DNA of 5,816 bases from Candidatus Omnitrophota bacterium (lineage in GTDB: Bacteria > Omnitrophota > Gorgyraeia > 2-02-FULL-51-18 > JAGOUK01): NCBI GenBank assembly GCA_020058965.1, contig JAGVCY010000201.1, forward strand, positions 1-5,816, given 5' to 3'. The translations under genes and the position numbers were made by a program. Below are positions 1 through 5,351 of this stretch, piece by piece; position 1 is the first letter of the stretch, and every line of letters starts with the position of its first letter. The notes under the pieces are model-generated. The model did not search any database, had not been told where the DNA came from, and saw only the letters and a program-made list of their open reading frames with translations.

Positions 1-1002
1 CGAGTTCATGATCACCGGCACCGAAGCCGTGGCCGTGGAACAGGCCGTCTTCTTGCCGTCATCGACGGTCAAGGTGGCCTTGTAAGTTCCGCCCTTGGCG
101 TAGGTGTGAGTCGCGATCTTGCCGGTTCCGGTTGAGCCGTCACCGAAGTCCCAGGTGTAGCTGGCACCTTCAGTAGAGCCGGAACCATCCAGCGTGACGG
201 GCGAGCCGACACAGGCCTTCACCGCTTGGCCCGCGTTGGCGACCGGAGCGTGGTTCAGACTAATGCTCACCGAGTCGACCGCGATCGAACAGGCTGCGCC
301 CGAACCGTCATCGGCGGTCAGAGTCGCGCGGTAGTTTCCGGGCTGGGCATAGGTGTGCGTCGCGCTGGCGCCTTCACCCGTCGTACCGTCACCGAAGTCC
401 CAGCGGTAGGTGACCTTGTCACCGTCCGAGTCAGAACCGGAACCGTTCAACTTCACGGTGAAGCCGTCCTGGCCGGAGCGCTGACAGAGAGAAATATCCT
501 CGCCCGCGTTGGCGGTAGGAGGCGTGTTCACCTTGACCACCTTGCTGGCCGAGTCCATGCTGCAAGCGGTGTTGGATGCGTCATCCACGGACAGGCTGAT
601 CTTGTAGACGCCGCCCTTGCCGTACATCTTCGAAACCGTCGAGCCGTCGGCGGTCGTTCCGTCTCCCAGGTTCCACTTGTAAATCAGGGATCCCGGAGTG
701 TTATCGGTTGTGCCGGAAGCATCGAGGTTGACCGTATCGTTCACGCAGACCAAGTCCTGGGACTTGAGCATCGCATGAGGAGGCGTGTTCACCTTGACCG
801 GAGTGCTCGTCACGGCCGTATTACAAACAAGGCCGGAGTTGTCCATGACCGTAAGTATGACGACATAATCACCGGCTTTGTCATAAGACTTGGTGACCAC
901 GGGTTCGGTGCTGGAGCTGCCGTCACCAAAGTCCCAACGATAAGATACCGCGTCCTTGTCCGCGTCGGAGGATTTCCGGGCATCAAAGGTGTAGGTGTTG
1001 CA
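1..1002 (-). repeat. Tandem array of four PKD-encoding units
   Basis: Four units of about 83-91 codons encode the PKD domains. Tryptophan-to-tryptophan spacing is 87, 91 and 83 residues. Similarity also shows in the DNA: an identical 22-bp segment encoding the V-K-V-N-T-P-P junction occurs at 517-538 and 778-799. The stretches encoding W-D-F-G-D-G near 140-155 and 388-404 are close copies. This fits expansion by internal duplication followed by divergence. Confidence 0.85.
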
Positions 1003-1911
1003 CTTGTTGGAAGGGGTCTTGGAAGCCGGTGCCTGAGGCGCGGATCTGGGCTTGGGAGCTGGGGCCACTACGGGCACTCCTCTGCGGAAATAGATAGGAA
1101 CCGGATTGCCTGAGCCGTCTTTGATCCTGAGACCGGCATTGCCATAGGCCTGATCGGCCTTGGTGATCACATAGCTCAAGCGGGATTGATTGCCGCCGAC
1201 CAGATCGATCTCGGTTTGACTCCACTGTCCGCTAGTGGAATCGTTGATCATATGGACCTTTTGAGTGTCTCCTTCGAGCAAAAGGCTGACGCCGCCTTCC
1301 TTGTCAAGATCATAGTTTTCAACAACGATCTTACTCATGCCCTCGGCTACTTCCGGATAGAAGACCATCTTGTCGCCCTGGTTCGGAAGCAAGCGGAAGG
1401 TCATTTTATAGACGAACGCTTCTGAATTTTCGGGAGAAATCTTCACCTTGAAGAGATTCTCCTGATCACCCGCGGTCGTGTGGGCGGTGAGCTTGAAGCG
1501 GTAGTTCGAACCGACTTTTTCGCCCTGTTCCTTCTTGTAAGGGCCGAATTGATAGTAGGCCTGGTCGTATTCGGCCGCGAAGCTCTTGGAGTCCAGAACC
1601 TTCGAGCCCGAGACGCTGAACTCGGTGGTGGTGTTCCAAGGGTTGCCTTCGGGATTATTCCTCCAGTCCTTCTTGCCGCTCGTGTCCGGGTCATACACCT
1701 GGATGGTGACATCCTCGGAGGATGCCGCGGGCACATCCACATAAAGCTCGAAGGTGTCGCCTTCGGCGCCCATGAGCGGATTGCCCTGGGGCCCGAAGAC
1801 ATAGAAGTAATTGAGGTTGGAATTTTCACGCGGGACTTCATAAGCCCACGAGGCGCCACTTCCTGTGATCAGGAAGCTCACGGCGGCTAAGGTTGCGAGG
1901 ATGCGTTTCAC
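1..1911 (-). CDS. Secreted PKD-repeat protein, C-terminus cut by window edge
   Basis: The frame is open for 637 codons from a GTG at 1911 and has no stop before the window edge. The start is supported by AAGGAG six bases upstream and by a good signal peptide: KR at residues 2-3, a hydrophobic core at 4-16, and likely cleavage after SWA at 21-23. Residues 24-279 form a probably beta-rich region I cannot assign to a named family. A Pro/Ala linker follows at about 280-302. Four PKD domains come next, with W-D-F-G-D-G cores at 326, 504 and 587 and a W-N-L-G-D-G variant at 413. PKD domains are Ig-like folds usually found in surface or exported adhesion and carbohydrate-binding proteins. All eight cysteines of the mature part fall in the PKD domains, two per domain (304/363, 389/450, 476/541, 567/624), suggesting one disulfide each in the periplasm or outside. 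More repeats probably follow beyond the edge. The gene lies 44 bp after mscL with no terminator between. Its exact role is unknown. Confidence 0.9.
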   Translation of the reverse strand, partial: MKRILATLAAVSFLITGSGASWAYEVPRENSNLNYFYVFGPQGNPLMGAEGDTFELYVDVPAASSEDVTIQVYDPDTSGKKDWRNNPEGNPWNTTTEFSVSGSKVLDSKSFAAEYDQAYYQFGPYKKEQGEKVGSNYRFKLTAHTTAGDQENLFKVKISPENSEAFVYKMTFRLLPNQGDKMVFYPEVAEGMSKIVVENYDLDKEGGVSLLLEGDTQKVHMINDSTSGQWSQTEIDLVGGNQSRLSYVITKADQAYGNAGLRIKDGSGNPVPIYFRRGVPVVAPAPKPRSAPQAPASKTPSNKCNTYTFDARKSSDADKDAVSYRWDFGDGSSSTEPVVTKSYDKAGDYVVILTVMDNSGLVCNTAVTSTPVKVNTPPHAMLKSQDLVCVNDTVNLDASGTTDNTPGSLIYKWNLGDGTTADGSTVSKMYGKGGVYKISLSVDDASNTACSMDSASKVVKVNTPPTANAGEDISLCQRSGQDGFTVKLNGSGSDSDGDKVTYRWDFGDGTTGEGASATHTYAQPGNYRATLTADDGSGAACSIAVDSVSISLNHAPVANAGQAVKACVGSPVTLDGSGSTEGASYTWDFGDGSTGTGKIATHTYAKGGTYKATLTVDDGKKTACSTATASVPVIMNS

Positions 1912-1917
1912 GATATT

Positions 1918-1923
1918 CTCCTT
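1918..1923 (-). promoter_or_regulatory. Ribosome binding site for the GTG-started PKD gene
   Basis: On the minus strand AAGGAG lies six bases before the GTG at 1911-1909. This and the signal peptide directly after it decide the start. The whole 44-bp gap between mscL and this gene shows no hairpin and no convincing promoter, so read-through from mscL is the simplest source of transcript. Confidence 0.75.
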
Positions 1924-1955
1924 GTTAATGTGCCTAATAAACTTCAAATCTATGA

Positions 1956-2384
1956 TTACTTCTTGGCCAAAAGATCGCGGATCTCTTGGAGCAGGACCTG
2001 TTCGCGAGGAGGGGCGGGAGGCGCCGCGGGAGCGGGTGCCGGCTCGTTCTTCTTGGCGGAGTTCATGGCCTTGATCATCATGAAGATCGAAAACGCCACG
2101 ATGATGAAGTTGATGACCGTGTTGAGGAATAACCCATAGTTGATGGTCGCGGCGCCGGCGGCCTGGGCTTCGACGAGGGACGCGAACTTCCGACTGTCCA
2201 TGGCGATGTAGAGACTTGAAAAGTCCACGCCGCCCATGAGCTTACCGATCGGCGGCATCAGAATGTCCGATACGAGTGAGCTGACGATCTTGCCGAACGC
2301 GCCGCCGATGATCACACCGACCGCCATATCGACCACATTACCCTTCATCGCGAAGTCCTTGAACTCTTTTAACATTCCGCTCAT
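1956..2384 (-). CDS. mscL: Large-conductance mechanosensitive channel MscL
   Basis: This 142-residue protein matches the MscL family along its whole length (the E. coli protein is 136 residues). MscL is a homopentameric inner-membrane pore that opens under membrane tension and releases solutes during hypo-osmotic shock. The amphipathic N-terminal helix ([14 protein letters not shown], residues 6-19) leads into TM1, about 17-45, with the Gly/Ala-rich [17 protein letters not shown] segment that forms the gate. A periplasmic loop spans about 50-82 and TM2 about 84-107. The cytoplasmic tail has a Pro/Ala linker (114-126) and ends with the E-I-R-D-L-L bundle helix (134-139). The start is supported by GAGGAG six bases upstream. 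The gene has its own promoter-like sequence upstream and is followed after 44 bp by the PKD protein gene. Confidence 0.97.
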   Translation of the reverse strand: MSGMLKEFKDFAMKGNVVDMAVGVIIGGAFGKIVSSLVSDILMPPIGKLMGGVDFSSLYIAMDSRKFASLVEAQAAGAATINYGLFLNTVINFIIVAFSIFMMIKAMNSAKKNEPAPAPAAPPAPPREQVLLQEIRDLLAKK

Positions 2385-2443
2385 TTGATTCTCCTCATGA
2401 TTAATTGGTTCTGCGGTCGATAAATCTCCCGCTTCATGACCAC

Positions 2444-2480
2444 AGTATAAAAAATGAATATCAAGCGATGATAAAGCGAT
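2444..2480 (-). promoter_or_regulatory. Candidate mscL promoter with 7-4-7 direct repeats at the -35 position
   Basis: On the minus strand a TATACT (2449-2444) followed by GTG resembles a -10 box, but there is no recognisable -35 hexamer 16-18 bp upstream. That position instead holds two perfect copies of ATCGCTT (2480-2474 and 2469-2463) separated by TATC, an 11-bp period. The second copy ends 13 bp before the -10 box. This is the geometry of activator sites for PhoB/OmpR-type regulators, and such a regulator is encoded just upstream. The link is inference from layout only. Confidence 0.45.
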
Positions 2481-2531
2481 TATTAAGTTTGGGTTAACCC
2501 GAGGCTGGAGGGGGATCGGTCTAAAGGCGAG

Positions 2532-3686
2532 TTAGGACGAAGCGGAGGCCACGGGAAGCGTAAAACTAAAGGTGGAGCCCTTGCCGTAAACGGAATGAAC
2601 CGTGATTTTTCCGCCCTGACGCTCCACGATCTCCTTCGCGATAACCAGGCCGAGGCCATTGCTTCCGGGCGCGCTCCGTTCGCGCCCCTGAACGATCACG
2701 CTAAAGACCTTAAAAAGCTTTCCCAAATCCTCATTTCGAATTCCGATGCCCGTATCCTCGATCGAAACCTCGATCATGCCATTGAGAGGTCTCGTTCGGA
2801 CCGTTACGGTGCCCGTTGCCGTATTTTTGATCGCATTCGTCATGAGGTTGATCAACACCTGAATGGTCCGATCCTGATCTATAAGGCCTCTTGGGAGCTC
2901 GGGCCACAGTTCCAGAGCCAGCTTGAGCTTCTTGCCCCGGACCATCCCGTGGAGACTCTCCGCCACCTCTTCGATCAGTTGATTGATATTTCCGCCGGAG
3001 AGATTCAGCGTGAAAAAACCGGATTGGATATTTTGAAAATTCAGCACATCATCGACCAAGCGGGATAAACGAACAATATTCCGCCGAGCGGCATCCATCA
3101 TCTCCGCGCGGTCCTGCTTCGATATTCCGGGAGTCGAATCGTCCATATATTCGACGCACTCCTTGATGACGGTCAAAGGGGTGCGCAACTCGTGAGATAC
3201 CATTGCGACAAACTTGGATTTGAGATCAGCCGCTTCCAGAACTTGTGACTCCGCGTGTTTTCTCAATACCGCGTAATACAAGATCCTCGGAAGCATCGCG
3301 AGCTGTAGCTGTGATTTGATCAGGTAGTCCTCCGCTCCCGCCTGAACCGCCAAAACTCCCGTTCCTTCATCGGCGCTTTCGGTCAAAACAACCACCGGAA
3401 CTTTAAAATTGGGTCCTATGATCGATTCCACGGCCGAAATCCCCCGCCCGTCGGGCAATCCCAAATCCAGAAGTATGACATCAAAAGTCGTTTGAGCGAT
3501 CAGCTCCTGAGCTTCCTTGATCGAAGCCGCCTGCTCCACCGCAAACCGGGGCTGCACCCAATCCTCAAGCGTCTTGCGCACAAAAGCCGAGTAGTTGGCG
3601 TCGTCCTCCACGACGAGGAGTTTTAGCGTCTGAAGCGGCTCAGCGCCCGCGCGGCCCGTCTTTTGATGCAGGGGGATGTCGATCAT
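2532..3686 (-). CDS. Soluble histidine kinase with N-terminal receiver domain
   Basis: This is a 384-residue protein with no membrane segment, so it is probably cytoplasmic. A receiver domain fills about residues 21-140: acidic pocket E27-D28-D29, phospho-acceptor D74 in L-L-D-L-G-L-P-D-G, T102 and K124. The DHp helix carries the H-box S-H-E-L-R-T-P with phosphorylated H165. The ATPase domain has N-box N280/N284, G1 D-T-G-I-G-I (311-316), F-box L-F-K-V-F (324-328) and G2 G-L-G-L (344-347). All residues needed for autophosphorylation are present. The start is ATG at 3686, not the longer in-frame ATG at 3821: it gives an ATGA overlap with the upstream regulator stop and has GGGAG eight bases before it. 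The extra 45 residues would be basic, non-homologous sequence read through the regulator gene. With no sensor domain, input probably comes through phosphorylation of its receiver or a partner protein. Confidence 0.93.
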   Translation of the reverse strand: MIDIPLHQKTGRAGAEPLQTLKLLVVEDDANYSAFVRKTLEDWVQPRFAVEQAASIKEAQELIAQTTFDVILLDLGLPDGRGISAVESIIGPNFKVPVVVLTESADEGTGVLAVQAGAEDYLIKSQLQLAMLPRILYYAVLRKHAESQVLEAADLKSKFVAMVSHELRTPLTVIKECVEYMDDSTPGISKQDRAEMMDAARRNIVRLSRLVDDVLNFQNIQSGFFTLNLSGGNINQLIEEVAESLHGMVRGKKLKLALELWPELPRGLIDQDRTIQVLINLMTNAIKNTATGTVTVRTRPLNGMIEVSIEDTGIGIRNEDLGKLFKVFSVIVQGRERSAPGSNGLGLVIAKEIVERQGGKITVHSVYGKGSTFSFTLPVASASS

Positions 3687-4381
3687 GATTCGGACTCCCG
3701 AAACCGATAGCCAACGCCTCGGACCGTTTCGATGTAATCGGCACATGCGCCGAGCGCGTCCCGGATTCCGTTGATATGAACATCCACGGCGCGATCCACG
3801 ATCGTGCAATCCTTGGGCCAAGCGCCGTCCATGATCTGATTGCGGTCAAAAGCCCGACCCGGATGCATCATCAAATATTTTAGAAGTCTAAATTGCAGGG
3901 CCGTAAGGACCACCTGTTTATTGGCGACAAAAACCTTCATTCGATCGCCGTCCAGCATGAGCTTGCCGGATTTAAGCACATTTTTACTCTCCGTTCCGGG
4001 AGTTGCGTCCGTGACGCGCCGAAAGATCGTTTTGATCCGGGTTTGCAAGACATCAAAGTCAAACGGCTTCGTCATATAATCATCCGCGCCCATTTCGAGG
4101 CCGATGATCTCATCCTTGTCGGTGCTTTTGGCGGTGAGCATGATAATGGGGATGCGTGAGGTGCGGGAATCCACCCTCAGACGCTTGCAAACATCGATAC
4201 CGTCCATATCGGGAAGCATCAAGTCAAGAATGATCAGGTCCGGCTGCGCGGACGCCGCCAGACGAAGTCCCTGCGATCCGGTCGACGCGACCACGACTTC
4301 GTGATGATGCTGAGTTAGGCGGACTTTGAGAACGCGCGCTACATCCGGTTCGTCATCCACGATCAGAATTTTTTTACCCAA
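3683..4381 (-). CDS. OmpR/PhoB-family response regulator, TTG start
   Basis: This 232-residue DNA-binding regulator has a receiver domain at about 4-118: acidic D9-D10-E11, phospho-acceptor D53 in L-D-L-M-L-P-D-M-D-G, T83, Y102 and K105-P106. A winged-helix effector domain spans about 138-228, with the recognition-helix region D-R-A-V-D-V-H-I and the C-terminal wing R-G-V-G-Y-R-F. The family binds tandem direct repeats, often with an 11-bp period. The start must be the TTG at 4381-4379: the codon directly before it is an in-frame TGA. GAAAGG lies about eight bases upstream, and the protein then begins M-G-K-K-I-L-I-V-D-D as expected. Its stop overlaps the kinase start (ATGA), so the two are translated as a coupled pair and should act together, with the kinase as likely phospho-donor. 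The target genes are not identified; neighbouring mscL is a candidate. Confidence 0.95.
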   Translation of the reverse strand: MGKKILIVDDEPDVARVLKVRLTQHHHEVVVASTGSQGLRLAASAQPDLIILDLMLPDMDGIDVCKRLRVDSRTSRIPIIMLTAKSTDKDEIIGLEMGADDYMTKPFDFDVLQTRIKTIFRRVTDATPGTESKNVLKSGKLMLDGDRMKVFVANKQVVLTALQFRLLKYLMMHPGRAFDRNQIMDGAWPKDCTIVDRAVDVHINGIRDALGACADYIETVRGVGYRFRESES

Positions 4382-4397
4382 TCAGGAAACCTTTCAT
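4374..4397 (-). other. Seven-codon micro-ORF overlapping the regulator start
   Basis: An ATG at 4397-4395 opens a reading frame M-K-G-F-L-I-G that ends at TAA (4376-4374), five codons' length into or beside the TTG start of the regulator at 4381 and in another frame. The AAGG just before its ATG is too close to be a normal ribosome site, so its translation is doubtful. If translated, it could feed terminating ribosomes to the weak TTG start. It may also be chance. Confidence 0.25.
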
Positions 4398-4407
4398 CCT
4401 TATTAGA

Positions 4408-4421
4408 TTGACCTAGGTCAA
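4408..4421. promoter_or_regulatory. 14-bp perfect palindrome TTGACCTAGGTCAA, putative operator
   Basis: This perfect dyad ends 26 bases before the regulator start codon. Its TTGAC-N4-GTCAA form resembles sites of the CRP/FNR superfamily (FNR consensus TTGAT-N4-ATCAA). If it were a class II activator site centred near -41 for the minus-strand operon, transcription would begin inside the regulator gene. A repressing or promoter-overlapping role is therefore more likely. No matching regulator is encoded in the window. Confidence 0.45.
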
Positions 4422-4452
4422 ATCTGTCTCAATCGTTGCCCAACAACCGTAT

Positions 4453-4469
4453 TTTTGCATGTTTTGCAT
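4453..4469. repeat. Two copies of TTTTGCAT with 9-bp period
   Basis: TTTTGCAT occurs at 4453-4460 and again at 4462-4469, one base apart, in the region upstream of the response regulator. It may be a short tandem binding site or chance in AT-rich DNA. Confidence 0.35.
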
Positions 4470-4517
4470 CATCAGTCCATCTAGTCGCAAAACCATGGCG
4501 GTAGCGGTATTAGCCAG

Positions 4518-4571
4518 GTATCCAAAAAGTGTCCAAATTAGGTACAAATCCGTACCATTTGGCACCAAGTG
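4518..4571. repeat. Five-unit degenerate repeat with 11-bp period next to the tRNA 3' end
   Basis: Read on the plus strand, 11-base units beginning at 4518, 4529, 4540, 4551 and 4561 share a core of T/A, C/A, C, A, A/T (TCCAA, TCCAA, TACAA, ACCAT, ACCAA). The core spacing is 11, 11, 11 and 10. An inverted repeat GGTAC-N6-GTACC (4541-4556) lies inside. The array sits 36 bases beyond the CCA end of tRNA-Ala and about 140-190 bases upstream of the OmpR-type regulator. It could be arm-type sites left by a tyrosine-recombinase element, or a regulator array. It is degenerate, and chance is not excluded. Confidence 0.4.
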
Positions 4572-4606
4572 GTGGCTATCGGGTTTTAGGTTTTACGAGG
4601 GAAAAG

Positions 4607-4682
4607 TGGTGGAGCTGAGCGGGATCGAACCGCTGACCTCTTCGTTGCGAACGAAGCGCTCTACCAATTGAGCTACAGCCCC
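4607..4682 (-). tRNA. tRNA-Ala, anticodon CGC (reads GCG)
   Basis: These 76 bases fold as a full cloverleaf. The acceptor stem GGGGCTG pairs with CAGCTCC and includes the G3-U70 wobble that identifies alanine tRNAs. The D-arm has TAGCTCAATTGGTAGAGC, the anticodon stem CTTCG/CGAAG encloses the loop TTCGCAA, the T-arm has GGTTCGATCCC, the discriminator is A73 and CCA is encoded. The anticodon is CGC. It begins 16 bases after the cutA stop with no terminator between, so it may be transcribed with cutA and processed out. Confidence 0.97.
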
Positions 4683-4698
4683 TAAAAGACGGGTTTTT

Positions 4699-5016
4699 TT
4701 ACGAAGTGCTTTCGCGGACCCAGGACAGATAGGGCTCGAATCCTTGATCCACGGGGAGAGAAAGAATCTCGGGACAGGCGTACGAATGATCGAGGCGGAC
4801 CGCCTCTTCCAGTCGCTTGACGAGATGAGCCTGAGTCTTTGCCATCAGCAGGACTTCCCGGCTCTCTTCAATCTTCCCTTGCCAAACATACAAAGAACGA
4901 ATCTGCGGAATAAGGTTCACGCACGCGGCAAGCTTTTTCTCGACCAATCCGCGGCCAATCCGGGATGCTTGATCGTCGTCCTTGCAACTGACCAGGACGA
5001 CGCGCACATCCGTCAT
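4699..5016 (-). CDS. cutA: CutA1 family divalent-cation tolerance protein
   Basis: This is 105 residues, close to the E. coli CutA length (112), and similar throughout. Family hallmarks are visible: L-A-A-C-V-N-L-I-P (29-37), S-L-Y-V-W-Q-G-K-I-E (41-50), E-V-L-L-M-A-K-T (54-61), the H-S-Y-A-C-P-E-I-L segment (77-85) and the C-terminal Y-L-S-W-V (96-100). C32 and H77 correspond to conserved or metal-linked positions in the family. CutA1 is a small trimeric protein named for copper-tolerance phenotypes in E. coli; its true molecular role is still debated. This one lacks a signal peptide and is expected in the cytoplasm. The ATG is four bases after the stop of the winged-helix gene and has no good ribosome site at normal spacing, so translation is probably coupled to that gene. 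Confidence 0.95.
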   Translation of the reverse strand: MTDVRVVLVSCKDDDQASRIGRGLVEKKLAACVNLIPQIRSLYVWQGKIEESREVLLMAKTQAHLVKRLEEAVRLDHSYACPEILSLPVDQGFEPYLSWVRESTS

Positions 5017-5020
5017 GCGG

Positions 5021-5221
5021 TTAGAACCTAAGGACGATCCGGTAATCCTTCCCTTCCTTGGAAAGAATCACATGTCCTTCACGCGCCAGCCATCCCATGC
5101 TCATCAAGATGATGTCCTGATCGCGGCCGATGCCTGCGACCATCGCTGACAGCGTGCTCTCTTTTTTTTCATCCAAAAAATGCCAAATTTCGCCGGCGAC
5201 AATACCGATTTCGGTAATCAT
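5021..5221 (-). CDS. Small winged-helix protein, DUF2582 type
   Basis: This 66-residue protein is made almost wholly of one winged helix-turn-helix. Helix 1 is E-I-G-I-V-A-G-E-I-W-H-F-L (4-16). The S-T-L-S-A-M (22-27) turn follows, then a helix through I-I-L-M-S-M-G-W-L-A-R-E-G (37-49), and a two-stranded wing (50-66). The G-x-x-A-G-x-x-W start and the M-G-W-L-A-R-E-G block are what I recognise from DUF2582 proteins, single-domain members of unknown function. It may bind DNA or act as a protein-interaction module. The start has CGGAG seven bases upstream and a candidate promoter behind it. It is the first gene of a tight unit with cutA (4-base gap) and tRNA-Ala. Whether it regulates that unit is open. 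Confidence 0.85.
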   Translation of the reverse strand: MITEIGIVAGEIWHFLDEKKESTLSAMVAGIGRDQDIILMSMGWLAREGHVILSKEGKDYRIVLRF

Positions 5222-5279
5222 GCTGATTCTCCGTTAAAACCTACGCCCCCACGCACAGCCAAACTTCGAAGGCAAACAT

Positions 5280-5307
5280 ATTATCACAAGTCCATTCCCG
5301 AACCCAA
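5280..5307 (-). promoter_or_regulatory. Candidate promoter of the winged-helix/cutA/tRNA unit
   Basis: On the minus strand GATAAT (5285-5280) is five of six to the -10 consensus and is preceded by TGT, an extended -10. TTGGGT (5307-5302) lies 16 bases upstream as a weak -35. Transcription would start about 50 bases before the ATG at 5221. The 117-base gap (5222-5338) holds no gene that I can support. Confidence 0.5.
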
Positions 5308-5309
5308 CA

Positions 5310-5322
5310 CGATTTGAAATCG
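5310..5322. promoter_or_regulatory. Dyad CGATTTGAAATCG just upstream of the candidate -35
   Basis: A 13-bp inverted repeat with one central base lies three bases beyond the -35 of the candidate promoter. The arms are too close together for a stable RNA hairpin of full length, which favours a protein site. Self-regulation by the winged-helix protein is possible but untested. Confidence 0.3.
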
Positions 5323-5333
5323 CCGATAAAATT

Positions 5334-5351
5334 CACCGTCAGCTGACGGTG
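5334..5351 (-). terminator. Terminator-like 18-bp palindrome across a stop codon
   Basis: CACCGTCAGCTGACGGTG is a perfect 18-bp palindrome. As RNA it would give a seven-pair GC-rich stem with an AGCU loop, followed on the minus strand by AATTTTAT. The stop codon of the zinc-ribbon gene is in the loop side of the stem. The T tract is short and interrupted, so it may be only a partial terminator. It separates the upstream pair of genes from the winged-helix unit. Confidence 0.5.

Noticed and set aside
226..1113. Plus-strand open frame of 295 codons
   Set aside because: It is antisense to the PKD array. Its Val/Arg/Gly-rich, repetitive translation mirrors the PKD repeats, and it has no domain or convincing start.
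1443..1890. Open frames on both strands within the 5' part of the PKD gene
   Set aside because: They overlap the signal peptide and N-terminal region of the 637-codon frame, are low-complexity Arg/Pro/Ser or Val/Gly sequences, and have no homology I can see.
2491..2500. GGGTTAACCC palindrome after the kinase gene as a terminator
   Set aside because: The stem could have only three pairs around a TTAA loop, and no T tract follows on the minus strand. It may be a chance dyad.
2595..3068. Plus-strand open frame of 157 codons opposite the kinase
   Set aside because: It is fully antisense to the ATPase and DHp segments, whose conserved boxes leave no doubt about the coding strand.
3687..3821. Longer N-terminus of the kinase from ATG at 3821
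   Set aside because: The extra 45 residues are basic out-of-frame translation of the regulator's DNA-binding domain. The ATGA overlap and GGGAG support the start at 3686.
4408..4440. TTGACC of the palindrome as a -35 box
   Set aside because: On neither strand is there a plausible -10 box 16-18 bp downstream, and on the plus strand there is no gene to transcribe.
4459..4671. Plus-strand 70-codon frame ending in the tRNA
   Set aside because: Its C-terminal half is the reverse complement of tRNA-Ala, a common source of false proteins, and the rest is the repeat-bearing spacer.
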